DNA of 64,000 nt, from contig JALSOQ010000005.1 of assembly GCA_026986375.1 (NCBI GenBank), positions 98,517-162,516 of the forward strand, written 5' to 3'. The number at the start of each line of letters is the position of its first letter. Position 1 is the first letter of the stretch. Shown one piece after another: positions 45,431 to 54,783 of this stretch. A model generated the notes under the pieces. It did not search any database. It was not told the origin of the DNA and saw nothing but the letters and a program-made list of their open reading frames with translations. The position numbers were made by a program, and so were the translations under genes. The DNA is from Archaeoglobaceae archaeon (GTDB lineage: Archaea; Halobacteriota; Archaeoglobi; Archaeoglobales; Archaeoglobaceae).

Positions 45431-45963
45431 AGCTCGAACACCCTCCTCTCCACCTTCAAATCCTCCTTAAGTTCGAGCAGGTTTACCTCCAAAGTGTTGC
45501 CTTCAACCTTCAGAATCATGAATGACGGGATAAGGGAAGCTCTTCCTCCACTCCAGACGCCGGTGGCGGATCCCGGGTTTAGGAGAAGAACATCTTTAAA
45601 GTGCACGTCCGCCGAATGCGTGTGTCCGTGTATAAGAACGTCCACGCCCATGTCCAGAGCTATCTCACTCAACTGCCTGATGTCCCCTCTCGGATAAACT
45701 TGATGTCCGTGGATCAGTCCGAACCTTAGATCCTCCAATTTGAAGGTCTGCCGTTCCGGTAGGTGAAGGTGATCCATGTTTCCCGAAACTACGAAAACCC
45801 TCTTTCCAAGGTTTTCGATGTAATCGAGCACTGATTTATCCGTAAGGTCTCCCGTGCACGCTACCATGTCGAAACGCCTCGATTTCAGAAATTCGTCCAC
45901 TTTTTTAGGAAACCACTCTGCCCTGTTCGGAATGTGCGTGTCGCCAAGCACGAGCACTTCCAT
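45427..45963 (-). CDS. YfcE/MJ0936-type metallophosphoesterase
   Basis: A 178-residue phosphodiesterase from ATG 45963. The two-metal site is spelled by LGDTHIPNRAEW, CTGDLTD, VSGNMDHLHLP, LIHGHQ and IHGHTHSAD, followed by LLNPGSATG. MJ0936 has phosphodiesterase activity on model substrates; the natural substrate is not known. It is followed by the HTH-sensor gene with overlap, so the two are probably in one operon. Confidence 0.87.
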   Translation of the reverse strand: MEVLVLGDTHIPNRAEWFPKKVDEFLKSRRFDMVACTGDLTDKSVLDYIENLGKRVFVVSGNMDHLHLPERQTFKLEDLRFGLIHGHQVYPRGDIRQLSEIALDMGVDVLIHGHTHSADVHFKDVLLLNPGSATGVWSGGRASLIPSFMILKVEGNTLEVNLLELKEDLKVERRVFEL

Positions 45964-45997
45964 AAATATCGATCGTTTTCCCGCTATAATAATTACG

Positions 45998-47092
45998 CTA
46001 AAGTCCACCTCTGACCTCTAAAACGTCCAACTTCGTAACCCTTGCCTGAACCCCCAGAGCTTCGCTCAAACTCGGCTTTGTCCTTCCTTCATCCCCGCTG
46101 ACGAGCTCCTTTATGTAGAGTCCGCTGTCCGCCTCTATCTTGAGGACGGCAATCCTCCCTCTGTGCAGAAGAACGTCTATCCCATACGTTCTTCTCAACC
46201 TTACAATATCCGCCCTTCTGTGCAGGACTCTCTTGGGTGTTCTTTGCTCTATAAGTGTGTTACTTATCTTCTTAACTGCATTTTCAAGCTCTTCTTTACT
46301 TACTTCCTTCTCGAACTCCACCTTCGCCCTATATACCTTCTTGAACCCGGCCGACTTTATGAAGTTGACGTCTTTCGCTCTCGCGAACTTCAAATCGAAA
46401 ATCACGACCTTTCCTTTGGTCCTTTTATTCACGAACTCCTCCAACTCCTTTAAATCGACGAACCTCCTCTTAGGATTGCGGATTTCCATTATGAAAGGCC
46501 TACCCGTTCCGAGCATCCTCGCATCAACGTCCTCCCTTCCGGAGCCGTGCAGGTAGTATTCGGTTCCTTCGAAGAACTCGAGCATGGGTTCTCCTATCAA
46601 CTCCTCAACGGAAGTAGGATACCTCTTCCCCGTCCAGTTGCACACCTCACATCCCCTTCCTTCACACTTCGTGCAGAGCCACCTCGTTTGGGATATTCCT
46701 CTTACCCTCTTCTTGTATCTTCCGTAAACGTAGACCGGAGCTATTTGTATTTCGAAAGAGGGATTTTCCAAGTCGTATATGATTATCACATCCGGATTGT
46801 CGTTAGTAGGCTTGGCGTCGAGAACTTCGACGAGTTTGGAGCTAAGAAGTCTGTTGAATCTGACCTTCAGACTTTCAACCTTTAGGTAGTCCTCCAGAGC
46901 CTTCAAACTTCCGTAAACTCTGCTTCCGACGGAAAACGTTCTGAATTCGTATTCTTTTAGATTTTCAGCAATCTCTCTGGCTATCTCGTCTATTCTCTCC
47001 ATTATTCCAGAACACAGCATGCACTCCTCGGGAGGGACGATCCTGCACTCCATGTCCAATCTCCTACTACATTCGACGCAGAGTTCGAGCAT
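45998..47092 (-). CDS. pus10: tRNA pseudouridine synthase Pus10
   Basis: About 364 residues. It makes pseudouridine 54 and/or 55 in the tRNA T-arm of archaea. An N-terminal zinc motif (CVECSRRLDMEC, CMLCSG) and THUMP-like region are followed by the catalytic domain with Asp in GSGREDVDARMLGTGRPF and SGLYIKELVSGDEGRTKPSLSE. Another Cys cluster is CTKCEGRGCEVCNW. A TATA box (AATAAATATTTA) about 28 nt upstream suggests leaderless initiation at one of two ATGs near 47092-47095. Confidence 0.92.
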   Translation of the reverse strand: MLELCVECSRRLDMECRIVPPEECMLCSGIMERIDEIAREIAENLKEYEFRTFSVGSRVYGSLKALEDYLKVESLKVRFNRLLSSKLVEVLDAKPTNDNPDVIIIYDLENPSFEIQIAPVYVYGRYKKRVRGISQTRWLCTKCEGRGCEVCNWTGKRYPTSVEELIGEPMLEFFEGTEYYLHGSGREDVDARMLGTGRPFIMEIRNPKRRFVDLKELEEFVNKRTKGKVVIFDLKFARAKDVNFIKSAGFKKVYRAKVEFEKEVSKEELENAVKKISNTLIEQRTPKRVLHRRADIVRLRRTYGIDVLLHRGRIAVLKIEADSGLYIKELVSGDEGRTKPSLSEALGVQARVTKLDVLEVRGGL

Positions 47093-47147
47093 CATGAACA
47101 ATATCATGAGGACTAAATATTTATTTCACCGAATCGAACTTCAGGTG

Positions 47148-47378
47148 ATGATCGAACTCATAGGATTCGCTCTGATCTGTGCCGGAATCTTGGGCTATTC
47201 CTTCCGACCACCCTCAGAATATGTAGGAAGCGGGAAACTGCTCAAATCTCTTGCCCTATGTTACTTAATCCTGAGCTTTCTTCTTCTCGCCGAAACCGTG
47301 TCTTCCTTCATGAATTTAGCGTTCGAAATAATCCTTTCGCTCGTACTTTTACTTCTTTCGATCTTCGGATGTTCTTAG
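47148..47378 (+). CDS. Small membrane protein
   Basis: A 76-residue protein from ATG 47148 with two or three hydrophobic segments (IELIGFALICAGILGYSF, ALCYLILSFLLLAETV, IILSLVLLLLSIFGC). It shares the AT-rich region 47110-47130 with the divergent pus10 promoter. It is followed 13 bp later by another small membrane protein, and the two may form a complex. No family is recognised. Confidence 0.6.
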   Translation: MIELIGFALICAGILGYSFRPPSEYVGSGKLLKSLALCYLILSFLLLAETVSSFMNLAFEIILSLVLLLLSIFGCS

Positions 47379-47391
47379 GATAATTTCGCTC

Positions 47392-47637
47392 GTGCTCGTA
47401 ATTTGGGTTGCAGTTCTTTCCATTTACGTCGTTTTTAGGCTGGAGATGTTGAAGGTATTCGTGGCGTTCGAAAATTACGAACTCGTTTCGGTAGCATACT
47501 TCATAGTCCTTCTCATAGGACTCTGCGACATCGCTAATAGGATGTTGAACACGTTGCCCTACGCTCTAACGACCGTGCTGACGCTCTACTCCCTTTACGT
47601 GATAGAATTCCAATACATGAAACCGCTCTTAGAATGA
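47392..47637 (+). CDS. Small membrane protein
   Basis: An 81-residue protein with about three hydrophobic segments (LVIWVAVLSIYVVF, LVSVAYFIVLLIGLCDI, LPYALTTVLTLYSLYVI). GTG 47392 is the best start, though no strong SD is visible. It lies directly after the other small membrane protein, suggesting a pair. Function unknown; it is not recognisably a transporter subunit. Confidence 0.55.
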   Translation: MLVIWVAVLSIYVVFRLEMLKVFVAFENYELVSVAYFIVLLIGLCDIANRMLNTLPYALTTVLTLYSLYVIEFQYMKPLLE

Positions 47638-47676
47638 AATTTTTATATACTGCTCCGACGTTCGACGGATTCGGGC

Positions 47677-49065
47677 ATGAGAGTTGTTATGAAGTTCGGC
47701 GGAGTTAGTGTGAAGGATGGTAAGAACATTCTTCACTGCGCGAATTTGGTTAAGAGATATGCCAAAGATAACGAAATAGTAGTTGTAGTTTCTGCGATGG
47801 CCGGAGTAACGGACGCTCTCCAGAATGCGGCGTATAAATGCTGTTACGAACGATCATTGGGTTTTATAAAACTGTTCATAGCCGAACTCGCGAACAGGCA
47901 TTACGAAGCTGTAGATTTTGCCGTTAAAAACAAGAGCATAAAGTCCAAAGTTCTCGCCACGATAGACAACCTCATAGATGAACTCGAGAAAGTCCTCACG
48001 GGAATAAGCTACTTGGGGGAGCTTACGAAGAGGAGTGAAGACTACATTCTCTCGTTCGGAGAGCGTTTGCTCGCACCGATCTTTTCCGCATCCCTCCTTT
48101 CCCTCGGAGTAGATTCCGTTGCACTTACTGGGGGGGATGCCGGAATAATCACCGATAACAACTTCGGAAGAGCGAGACCTCTGCCGGAATCCTATCAGAT
48201 AATAAAGAACAGACTCGAACCGCTGATATCGATAAAGAGGACAGTTCCAGTTGTAACAGGATTCATAGGTGCCACGGAAAACGGAGTTATAACGACTCTC
48301 GGAAGGGGTGGAAGTGATCTAACGGCGACGCTCATAGCTTCGGCTATAGACGCTGATGAGGTTTGGTTGTGGAAGGAAGTTGATGGTGTCATGACTACGG
48401 ATCCGAAGATAGTTCCTGAAGCTAAGGTCATTCCCGAACTTTCCTATCAGGAGGCGATGGAGCTCTCCCACTTCGGAGCCAAAATACTCCATCCCAAAGC
48501 TTTGGAGCCTGTTATGGCCAAGAAGATACCTGTCAGAATAAAGAACACGTTCAATCCCGATGCGAAAGGAACTGTAATCAAGGAAGAGACGCAATCGACT
48601 GAAGATATAGTCAAGGCGATAAGTCTGATAGAAAGGGCTGGAATAATAAACGTGAGCGGTGCCGGATTCGATTTCGCTGAGATAATGGCCGAAGTTTTTA
48701 GAAGGCTTGCGATAGCGAGGGTTCACGTGATAATGGTCGCTCAAAGTTCTTCGGAGCTTAATCTGTCCATCGTTGTAGATAAATCCGACTTGGATAAGGC
48801 TATGAAGGCTTTGTCTGGTTTGAACAACGGGACGGTTAGGATATCCAAGAAGGACAACATCGCCATAGTAAGTGCGGTCGGAGCGGGAATGGCCGGAACT
48901 CCGGGTGTTGCGGGAAGAATTTTCTCGGCTTTGGGAAGAGAAGGAATAAACGTGATAATGATCAGCCAGAGTTGTTCGGAATACAACGTTTCCTTTGCGG
49001 TCTCTAAGGAGGAGGGTAGAAGGGCTGTGAAGGTTATACACGACGAGTTCGGTTTAGGTAAGTAG
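47677..49065 (+). CDS. Aspartate kinase
   Basis: A 462-residue kinase phosphorylating aspartate, the first step to Lys, Thr and Met. The N-terminal MKFGGVSVKDG is the family motif (KFGG.S). VTGFIGATENGVITTLGRGGSDLTATLIA and VWLWKEVDGVMTTDP follow. Two C-terminal ACT domains (about residues 310-460; INVSGAGFDFAEIMAEVFRR, IAIVSAVGAGMAGTPG) provide feedback control. A TATA box TTTTTATATACT lies about 30 nt upstream. Confidence 0.93.
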   Translation: MRVVMKFGGVSVKDGKNILHCANLVKRYAKDNEIVVVVSAMAGVTDALQNAAYKCCYERSLGFIKLFIAELANRHYEAVDFAVKNKSIKSKVLATIDNLIDELEKVLTGISYLGELTKRSEDYILSFGERLLAPIFSASLLSLGVDSVALTGGDAGIITDNNFGRARPLPESYQIIKNRLEPLISIKRTVPVVTGFIGATENGVITTLGRGGSDLTATLIASAIDADEVWLWKEVDGVMTTDPKIVPEAKVIPELSYQEAMELSHFGAKILHPKALEPVMAKKIPVRIKNTFNPDAKGTVIKEETQSTEDIVKAISLIERAGIINVSGAGFDFAEIMAEVFRRLAIARVHVIMVAQSSSELNLSIVVDKSDLDKAMKALSGLNNGTVRISKKDNIAIVSAVGAGMAGTPGVAGRIFSALGREGINVIMISQSCSEYNVSFAVSKEEGRRAVKVIHDEFGLGK

Positions 49066-49147
49066 CGCCGGGGCTGGGATTCGAACCCAGGAGCCCTTTC
49101 GGGCACCGGCTCTCAAGGCCGGCGCAGTACCACTCTGCAACCCCGGC
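49066..49147 (-). tRNA. tRNA-Ser (UGA anticodon)
   Basis: The complement is a class II tRNA: acceptor GCCGGGG/CCCCGGC with discriminator G, anticodon stem CCGGC/GCCGG around loop CTTGAGA (anticodon TGA), variable arm GCCCGAAAGGGCTC and T-arm TGGGTTCGAATCCCA. No CCA is encoded. The 3' end abuts the aspartate kinase stop codon. A TATA-like TTTATAAAAACG lies upstream on the minus strand. Confidence 0.95.
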
Positions 49148-49256
49148 TCGGAAATAGTAGAACAAAACGTTTTTATAAAGCTTTCCGACCGAAACGATTG
49201 CAAGCGAAATCCTAAACGTTATAAATTTCACGGCCAAGCTTATAAGAGGTGAAAGG

Positions 49257-50561
49257 ATGGAAATTGCGAGCTTGGTAGTTTCTCACAAAAAAGCTTCCGT
49301 TAAAGAGATAGAAAAAGCTTGGCACGGTAATTGCGGTCAACTTATAAGAAGAATTTTATCTTACCCGAATATTAAGGAATGCGCACTCCTCTTCACTTGC
49401 AACAGAGTTGAGGTTTACGTGGTCGGAGAGGATACGGAGAAAGTCCTCAGAAGTTTTGCGAGCGAGATGGGGGTTTCCCAGAGAATTATAGATATATACA
49501 AGGATGAGAAGTGCTTGGAGCATATTTTGAGAGTAGCTTCCGGCTTGGAATCGATGATAGTCGGGGAAGATCAAATACTGGGGCAGGTTAGGGATTTCTA
49601 CAACATAAGCAAGAAGCACGGCGGAATAGGGGAGGTTCTGGATGTCGTTTTCAGGAAGGCCATCCACGTCGGGACTAAGGTTAGAAGGCTGACAAAGATA
49701 AACAAAGGGGCGGTTTCCATAGGCTCTGCAGCTGTTGAGCTCGTGGAAAAGACGTTCGGCTTAAATGGGAAGAAGGTTCTGGTGATAGGTGCCGGTGAGA
49801 TGGGATCCTCGGTTGCGAGAGCTTTGAGCGGTAGGGCGGAGATATACGTAGCCAACAGGACTTTCGAGAGGGGAGAGAAGCTCGCTAAGGAGGTTGGGGG
49901 GAGGGCGGTAAGGTTCGAAGAGCTCGAAAGGTGGATTTCGGAGTGCGACGTAGTCTTTTCCGCAACTTCCGCTCCAAATTACGTAATAACGAGGGAGATG
50001 GTGGAGAGGGCGGTTAGGAGCAAAAGGAAACCTATCGTAATCGTGGACATAGCGATTCCGAGGGACGTGGAGGAGGGCGTTGGAGAGATAGAGGGGGTTA
50101 CCCTCTACACGATAGACGATTTAAGAGTCGTAGCTGAAGAGAACCTAAAGAGGAGGCTTAAGGAGGCAGAAAAGGCGGAAGAAATCATAAGGGAAGAGTT
50201 GGAACACTTAAAAGCACTTCTCAAGGATTTGAGGGCCAAGAGGGCGATAAGTCTGATGTATTTGAACGCCGAAGAGGTCAAGGAAGAGGAGATAAGGGAG
50301 TTCTACAACAAACTCTCCGCAAAATTCGGTGTGGATGAAAGCGTTATCCCGATAATAGAGGACTTCGTTCAGTCCTTCGTCAAGAAGTTCCTGAGAAAAC
50401 CGACCGTCAGGCTTAGGGAGGCCGCGAGGAACGGAAGGATCGACGTGATAAAGGCGGTGGAATACCTGTTCGGGGGTGATGAGAGTGGAGTTTCCGAAGC
50501 TGAGGCTGAGGCGGTTGAGAAAGGATCACTTGAGGCCGCTGTTCAGAGAGACCAAGGTTGA
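49257..50561 (+). CDS. hemA: Glutamyl-tRNA reductase
   Basis: A 434-residue NADPH enzyme reducing Glu-tRNA to glutamate-1-semialdehyde, the first tetrapyrrole step. The catalytic Cys is in [15 protein letters not shown], with [20 protein letters not shown] and the NADPH-binding [18 protein letters not shown]. The last 25 or so residues, after VIKAVEYLF, have no family counterpart that I recognise and overlap hemB by 83 bp. The pathway feeds the cobaltochelatase operon. Confidence 0.93.
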   Translation: MEIASLVVSHKKASVKEIEKAWHGNCGQLIRRILSYPNIKECALLFTCNRVEVYVVGEDTEKVLRSFASEMGVSQRIIDIYKDEKCLEHILRVASGLESMIVGEDQILGQVRDFYNISKKHGGIGEVLDVVFRKAIHVGTKVRRLTKINKGAVSIGSAAVELVEKTFGLNGKKVLVIGAGEMGSSVARALSGRAEIYVANRTFERGEKLAKEVGGRAVRFEELERWISECDVVFSATSAPNYVITREMVERAVRSKRKPIVIVDIAIPRDVEEGVGEIEGVTLYTIDDLRVVAEENLKRRLKEAEKAEEIIREELEHLKALLKDLRAKRAISLMYLNAEEVKEEEIREFYNKLSAKFGVDESVIPIIEDFVQSFVKKFLRKPTVRLREAARNGRIDVIKAVEYLFGGDESGVSEAEAEAVEKGSLEAAVQRDQG

Positions 50562-51465
50562 TCTCGACGATCTGATAATGCCCGTATTCGTGGATGAGAA
50601 CATAACCAAGCCCAAGGAAATCCTGTCCATGCCCGGTTATTACAGAATCCCCGTGGAAGGAGTCGCTGATGAAGTAGGAAGGGCGATGGAGTTGGGTTTA
50701 AAGGCGTTCATACTCTTCGGAATTCCGTCGTATAAGGATGAAATCGGAACTTCAGCTTACATCGAAAACGGGGTCATTCAGAAGGCTGTGAGGGCTATCA
50801 AGAAAGATTATCCCGATGCCGTCGTCATAACGGACGTCTGCCTCTGCGAATACACCACCCATGGCCACTGCGGAGTCGTTAGGAATGGAAAGATTCTGAA
50901 CGACGAGACCCTTCCCATACTCGGCAAAATAGCCGTAAGCCATGCAAAGGCTGGGGCGGACATAGTTGCTCCTTCCGGAATGATGGACGGGATGGTTAAA
51001 GCTATAAGAGAGGCTTTGGATTCCTCCGGTTTCGAGGACGTCGCGATAATGAGCTACTCCGCGAAATACGCCTCCTCCTTCTACGGGCCTTTTAGAGAGG
51101 CTGCAGAAAGCGGGTTCAAGTTCGGAGATAGAAGGAGCTATCAGATGGACTTCCACAACGGAGACGAAGCTTTGAGGGAGGTAGAGCTCGACTTAAAAGA
51201 GGGAGCGGACGTAGTGATGGTAAAACCCGCCTTAGCCTATCTCGATGTGGTGAGGAGGATAAAGGAGAGGTTCCGCGTTCCGACCGCCGCCTACAACGTT
51301 AGCGGGGAATACAGCATGGTCAAAGCGGCATGCATCAACGGATGGCTCGAAGAGAGGTCGGTAGTTTACGAGATCCTCGTTTCGATAAAGAGGGCTGGAG
51401 CGGATCTTATAATAACATATCACGCGAAGGATTTTGCGAAATGGGTTAATGAAGGATCGCTTTGA
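50479..51465 (+). CDS. hemB: Porphobilinogen synthase
   Basis: A 328-residue enzyme condensing two 5-aminolevulinate molecules. Active-site Lys residues are in [15 protein letters not shown] and [12 protein letters not shown]. The Cys-rich metal site is [15 protein letters not shown], indicating a zinc-dependent form. The start (ATG 50479, with GGGGGTG before it) lies inside the 3' end of hemA, an 83-bp same-strand overlap. It converges on marC. Confidence 0.95.
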   Translation: MRVEFPKLRLRRLRKDHLRPLFRETKVDLDDLIMPVFVDENITKPKEILSMPGYYRIPVEGVADEVGRAMELGLKAFILFGIPSYKDEIGTSAYIENGVIQKAVRAIKKDYPDAVVITDVCLCEYTTHGHCGVVRNGKILNDETLPILGKIAVSHAKAGADIVAPSGMMDGMVKAIREALDSSGFEDVAIMSYSAKYASSFYGPFREAAESGFKFGDRRSYQMDFHNGDEALREVELDLKEGADVVMVKPALAYLDVVRRIKERFRVPTAAYNVSGEYSMVKAACINGWLEERSVVYEILVSIKRAGADLIITYHAKDFAKWVNEGSL

Positions 51466-52078
51466 GCTTTCCCGCTAAGCCGGCGAAGACGAATTCAACT
51501 CCTATCGCCGCTAAGAATATCGCCATTATCCTCGCTATTATGTCCGCACCGCTCTTTCCCAAGACCTTTATTATGAACTCGCTGTAAACGTGGGTGAGTC
51601 TTACGGTTACGTAAACGATTACTATGGCTAAGATCAGTAGTAGTTTGGATATCAAATCCGTGGCTTCCGAGTTCAGGACTATCGCGGCCGTTATCGCGCC
51701 GGGGCCGGTGTAGAGGGGAAGAGCGATCGGGAAAACCGCCAAGGAATCGACGTCTATGTGCTTCAGCCCCCTCTGAACGTAAACCTCTTTACTCCTGCTA
51801 CCCATCAGAATGTCCAGAGCCACCATGAAGAGCAGAATTCCTCCGGCGATCCTCAGCCCGTCTATCGTCACTCCGAAAACCTTCAGTAGCCATCCTCCAG
51901 TGATTGCGAGGGCTATCAGTATTCCCGCACCTATCATCGTCGCTCTCTTCGACACCCTCTCCCTCAAATCGTGGTCGAGCGTTTCGGTGAGAGCTATGAA
52001 CATCGGTATGTTTCCGGGAGGATCGACTATTACGAATATGGTCGTTAAAGCTGTTACGAAGTAACTCAAGTAGTCCAT
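51446..52078 (-). CDS. MarC family integral membrane protein
   Basis: A 210-residue protein with six predicted helices. Family signatures are [36 protein letters not shown] and [19 protein letters not shown]. MarC proteins have no settled transport substrate. The start overlaps the methionine-synthase gene end by 13 bp, suggesting a shared transcript. Confidence 0.9.
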   Translation of the reverse strand: MDYLSYFVTALTTIFVIVDPPGNIPMFIALTETLDHDLRERVSKRATMIGAGILIALAITGGWLLKVFGVTIDGLRIAGGILLFMVALDILMGSRSKEVYVQRGLKHIDVDSLAVFPIALPLYTGPGAITAAIVLNSEATDLISKLLLILAIVIVYVTVRLTHVYSEFIIKVLGKSGADIIARIMAIFLAAIGVEFVFAGLAGKLKAILH

Positions 52079-53016
52079 AGGTCGATCGCCCTCCTCACGT
52101 TCTTCAGCAGTGCCGTAGCGGCTTCTTGAGAGGGAAAGCTGAACAGACCGCAGTCGGGGCCGATGTATGCTATCAGGTCGCCGAACTTATCGTATGCCCT
52201 CTCTATTCTCTCCTTTATCACATCCGGACTCTCTACTTCGTTTATAGCTCTGACTATCAGTTCCTCGTTCTCCCAAGCGTTCACTCCGTGCCTTTCGTTG
52301 AACTCCGCTATTATTCCGTCTATGTCGCTCCTCGCGACGCCCACCCTAAGCTTCTTCTCATGGGATTCGAGTTCCTCCGCATCTATTATGTCCAGAGCCG
52401 AGGGATCCTTCGCGGATTCGACGCCTATGACGTCTATCGTCTCCACTTCGAGCAGTCTTTCGTAGAAGATGGGCGCGTGAAGGTGGATCTGAACGTCCAC
52501 GTCGAAGTCTATGTGCTCGAAGGCGAGTCGAAGTTGTTCGTCCGTCGGCTGTAAGTCGGGATTCAATCCCAAGCTCGGCTCGTCCAAGCTGACGCATTCC
52601 ACGTTGGGATACTCAAGAGCGTTTTCAACGAACCTCGCAACCGATTTCGCGAGGTTTTCCAAAACGTCGTCGTATATCACCGTCCCGAACTCCTTGACGT
52701 ATAGTTCGAAAGGCCCGGTCACGCAGACCCTTATAGGATCGGAGTGTATCTTTACGACGTATTCGAGCTCTACTATCTTGGCCTCGCTTTTCATAACCAG
52801 ATAAGCGTCCTCCTGATAGTTCCGGATTATTTCCATGAACTGCTTCACCATATCCCGAAACTGAGGGTAGTTTGGACACTCCACTCCGGCGTTCACCTTC
52901 ATCAAGAAAGCTCTCTGGACGATTTCCTCGTATTCCTTCGAATGAACGTTCTTTTCAACCCACTCCCTCGTCACTCCTTTCGGAAGTGGAAAGCTACCTA
53001 TGTCGTCGTAGATCAT
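52066..53016 (-). CDS. Core methionine synthase (MetE C-terminal-type)
   Basis: A 316-residue protein with the MetE C-terminal barrel only, as in archaeal folate-independent methionine synthases that take methyl from a corrinoid protein. It begins DIGSFPLPKG and includes ECVSLDEPSL. Relative to E. coli MetE the zinc His is kept (His180 in QIHLHAP), as are Glu200 (IGVESAKD) and Cys289 (GPDCGL). The second ligand, Cys in His-x-Cys, is Pro182. The zinc site is therefore unusual, so function is probable but not certain. Confidence 0.75.
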   Translation of the reverse strand: MIYDDIGSFPLPKGVTREWVEKNVHSKEYEEIVQRAFLMKVNAGVECPNYPQFRDMVKQFMEIIRNYQEDAYLVMKSEAKIVELEYVVKIHSDPIRVCVTGPFELYVKEFGTVIYDDVLENLAKSVARFVENALEYPNVECVSLDEPSLGLNPDLQPTDEQLRLAFEHIDFDVDVQIHLHAPIFYERLLEVETIDVIGVESAKDPSALDIIDAEELESHEKKLRVGVARSDIDGIIAEFNERHGVNAWENEELIVRAINEVESPDVIKERIERAYDKFGDLIAYIGPDCGLFSFPSQEAATALLKNVRRAIDLWTT

Positions 53017-53103
53017 TGGGAGAAGTCGTCGGGTTTTGAATAAAGCCTTATCGATCGCAATCTATTTAAGCGGATTTGGAAATGCTTTTGGGAGGTGATG
53101 CTC

Positions 53104-53565
53104 ATGGCAAGGATGCACGCGAGGAGGAGGGGTAAATCGGGGTCGAAGAGGGTTTATAGAGATCATCCCCCGGAATGGGTCGAGATGAGTGCTGAAGAAG
53201 TTGAAAAGCTCGTGGTGGAGTTATACAAGCAGGGATACGAGCCGAGCATGATCGGAATGATTCTGAGGGACAGATACGGAATTCCATCGGTTAAGCAGGT
53301 TACCGGAAAGAAGCTCGTAAGGATTCTGAAGGAGCATGGACTATACACCGGTCTTCCGGAGGATCTGAAAGCTTTGATAAAGAAGGCGATAAGGTTGAGA
53401 AAGCACTTGGAAGTCCACAAGAAGGACAAACACAACAGGAGGGGTCTGCAGTTGATAGAGGCGAAGATATGGAGGTTATCCAACTACTACAAGGAGAAGG
53501 GGGTTCTGCCTGCCGATTGGAAATACGATCCCAAGAAGTTGGAGATCGAGCTCTTCAAGTCGTGA
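53104..53565 (+). CDS. rps15: Small ribosomal subunit protein uS15
   Basis: A 153-residue archaeal uS15 (S13e type). It begins [26 protein letters not shown] and contains [21 protein letters not shown] and [27 protein letters not shown], which is diagnostic. ATG 53104 follows SD GGGAGGTG; the in-frame GTG at 53095 is too close to it. A TATA-like TATTTAAGCG lies upstream. Confidence 0.95.
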   Translation: MARMHARRRGKSGSKRVYRDHPPEWVEMSAEEVEKLVVELYKQGYEPSMIGMILRDRYGIPSVKQVTGKKLVRILKEHGLYTGLPEDLKALIKKAIRLRKHLEVHKKDKHNRRGLQLIEAKIWRLSNYYKEKGVLPADWKYDPKKLEIELFKS

Positions 53566-53604
53566 CTACAAAAAGGTTTTAAATTTCTCTTGTTAACATT
53601 TAAC

Positions 53605-53910
53605 ATGGTTTTGAGAAAGTTAAAGCAGGAGGCAGAAGTGGCTTTGAGGCACTTGGAGGTTTTAGAGGCGGTCGAAAAAAACCAGCCTATAGGCATCTTC
53701 AAGCTGGCGGATCTGATCAACCTTCCGAAGCACAAGGTCAGGTATTCTCTGAGAGTTTTGGAGCAGTCGGGCATAATCGTTCCCACTCAGCACGGGGCGA
53801 TGATCAAGGAGAATGCGAATTTGGAGAGGCTGAAGGAGGAAATCGAGGAGATAAAGAGGTTAATCAGAGATATAGAGAGTAAGATAGAGGTGGTATGTTC
53901 CCGATCATAG
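53605..53910 (+). CDS. Winged-HTH protein with C-terminal coiled coil
   Basis: A 101-residue protein from ATG 53605. A helical N-terminus and winged helix (EAVEKNQPIGIFKLADLINLPKHKVRYSLRVLEQSGIIVPTQHG) precede a coiled coil (LERLKEEIEEIKRLIRDIESKIE). TATA-like GGTTTTAAATTT is about 27 nt upstream, implying a leaderless mRNA. It overlaps the BtpA gene by 16 bp. Probably a DNA-binding regulator with coiled-coil dimerisation; the target is unknown. Confidence 0.75.
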   Translation: MVLRKLKQEAEVALRHLEVLEAVEKNQPIGIFKLADLINLPKHKVRYSLRVLEQSGIIVPTQHGAMIKENANLERLKEEIEEIKRLIRDIESKIEVVCSRS

Positions 53911-54641
53911 GCGTGGTTCACCTCCCTTCTCTTCCCGGTTCTCCAAATCACGTTTCCTTGGATTTCGTTTTTGAAAGGGCTTTGGAAGATGCAAGAGCTT
54001 TGGCCGAGGGAGGAGTTGATGCTATAATAGTCGAGAACTACGGAGATAAACCCTTTCTGAGATCCGTCGGCGAGGAGACAGTTGCATGCATGAGCGTCAT
54101 AGCTTGGGAGATCAGGAAGGAGACAGGACTGCCTTTGGGAATTAACGTTCTAAGGAACGACGCTAAAGCCGCTATCGCAATTGCTAAAGCGGTTGGAGCG
54201 GATTTTGTTAGGGTAAATCAGTTCTTCTACGCCTCTTTAAGCCCGGAAGGATTGCTCGAAGGAAACGCCGGAGAGGTTTTGAGGTTCAAGAGGGCTATCG
54301 AGTGCAACGCCATGATCTTCGCCGATGTGTGCGTGAAACACGCACATCACTTCGTAAGCTTGGAAGAATACGTCGAAAATGCCGAGAGGTGCTTGGTCGA
54401 CGCTTTGATAGTAACTGGGATGTCTACGGGAAGGGAGGTAGATATCGGCGATCTTAGGAGGGTGAAGGAGTTGGCGAATATGCCCGTTTTGGTTGGAAGC
54501 GGTGTAACGCCAGAGAATCTACCAAAAATCGCCAAGTTTTGCGATGGTGTGATAGTGGGGACTTACTTCAAGAGGCGGGGTAGGGTCGATGTGAAGAGGG
54601 TAAGAAGGATCGTTGATGTTAGGGATTCTATTTTTGAATAA
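53895..54641 (+). CDS. BtpA/SgcQ family TIM-barrel protein
   Basis: A 248-residue protein of the BtpA family. Motifs are IGVVHLPSLPGSP, GVDAIIVENYGDKPF, GINVLRNDAKAAIAIAKAVGADFVRVN, ADVCVKHAHH and PVLVGSGVTPENL. The fold resembles phosphate-binding barrels. Cyanobacterial BtpA affects photosystem I stability, and the archaeal role is unknown. It is coupled to the HTH gene. Confidence 0.87.
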   Translation: MFPIIGVVHLPSLPGSPNHVSLDFVFERALEDARALAEGGVDAIIVENYGDKPFLRSVGEETVACMSVIAWEIRKETGLPLGINVLRNDAKAAIAIAKAVGADFVRVNQFFYASLSPEGLLEGNAGEVLRFKRAIECNAMIFADVCVKHAHHFVSLEEYVENAERCLVDALIVTGMSTGREVDIGDLRRVKELANMPVLVGSGVTPENLPKIAKFCDGVIVGTYFKRRGRVDVKRVRRIVDVRDSIFE

Positions 54642-54670
54642 TCGGTTACTCTACTCGTTTAAAGGAAAAT

Positions 54671-54688
54671 AAAGCACTCTAATGCTTT
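54671..54688. promoter_or_regulatory. Inverted repeat upstream of Cys/His-rich protein
   Basis: AAAGCA-CTCTAA-TGCTTT is a perfect 6-bp inverted repeat with a 6-bp spacer, about 65 bp before the strong TATA box (TTTATATAAATAA) of the gene at 54784. A second palindrome, AAGCTT, follows at 54692-54697. The stretch 54642-54783 is otherwise AT-rich without an ORF. It could be an operator; the regulator is unknown. Confidence 0.35.
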
Positions 54689-54783
54689 GTAAAGCTTAAT
54701 AAAGTTTTGTGAATTCTTTAAACTTTTTTCATCAAAAGAATTTATATAAATAATTTAGTTAAAACATTCAATCGGTGATCGAC

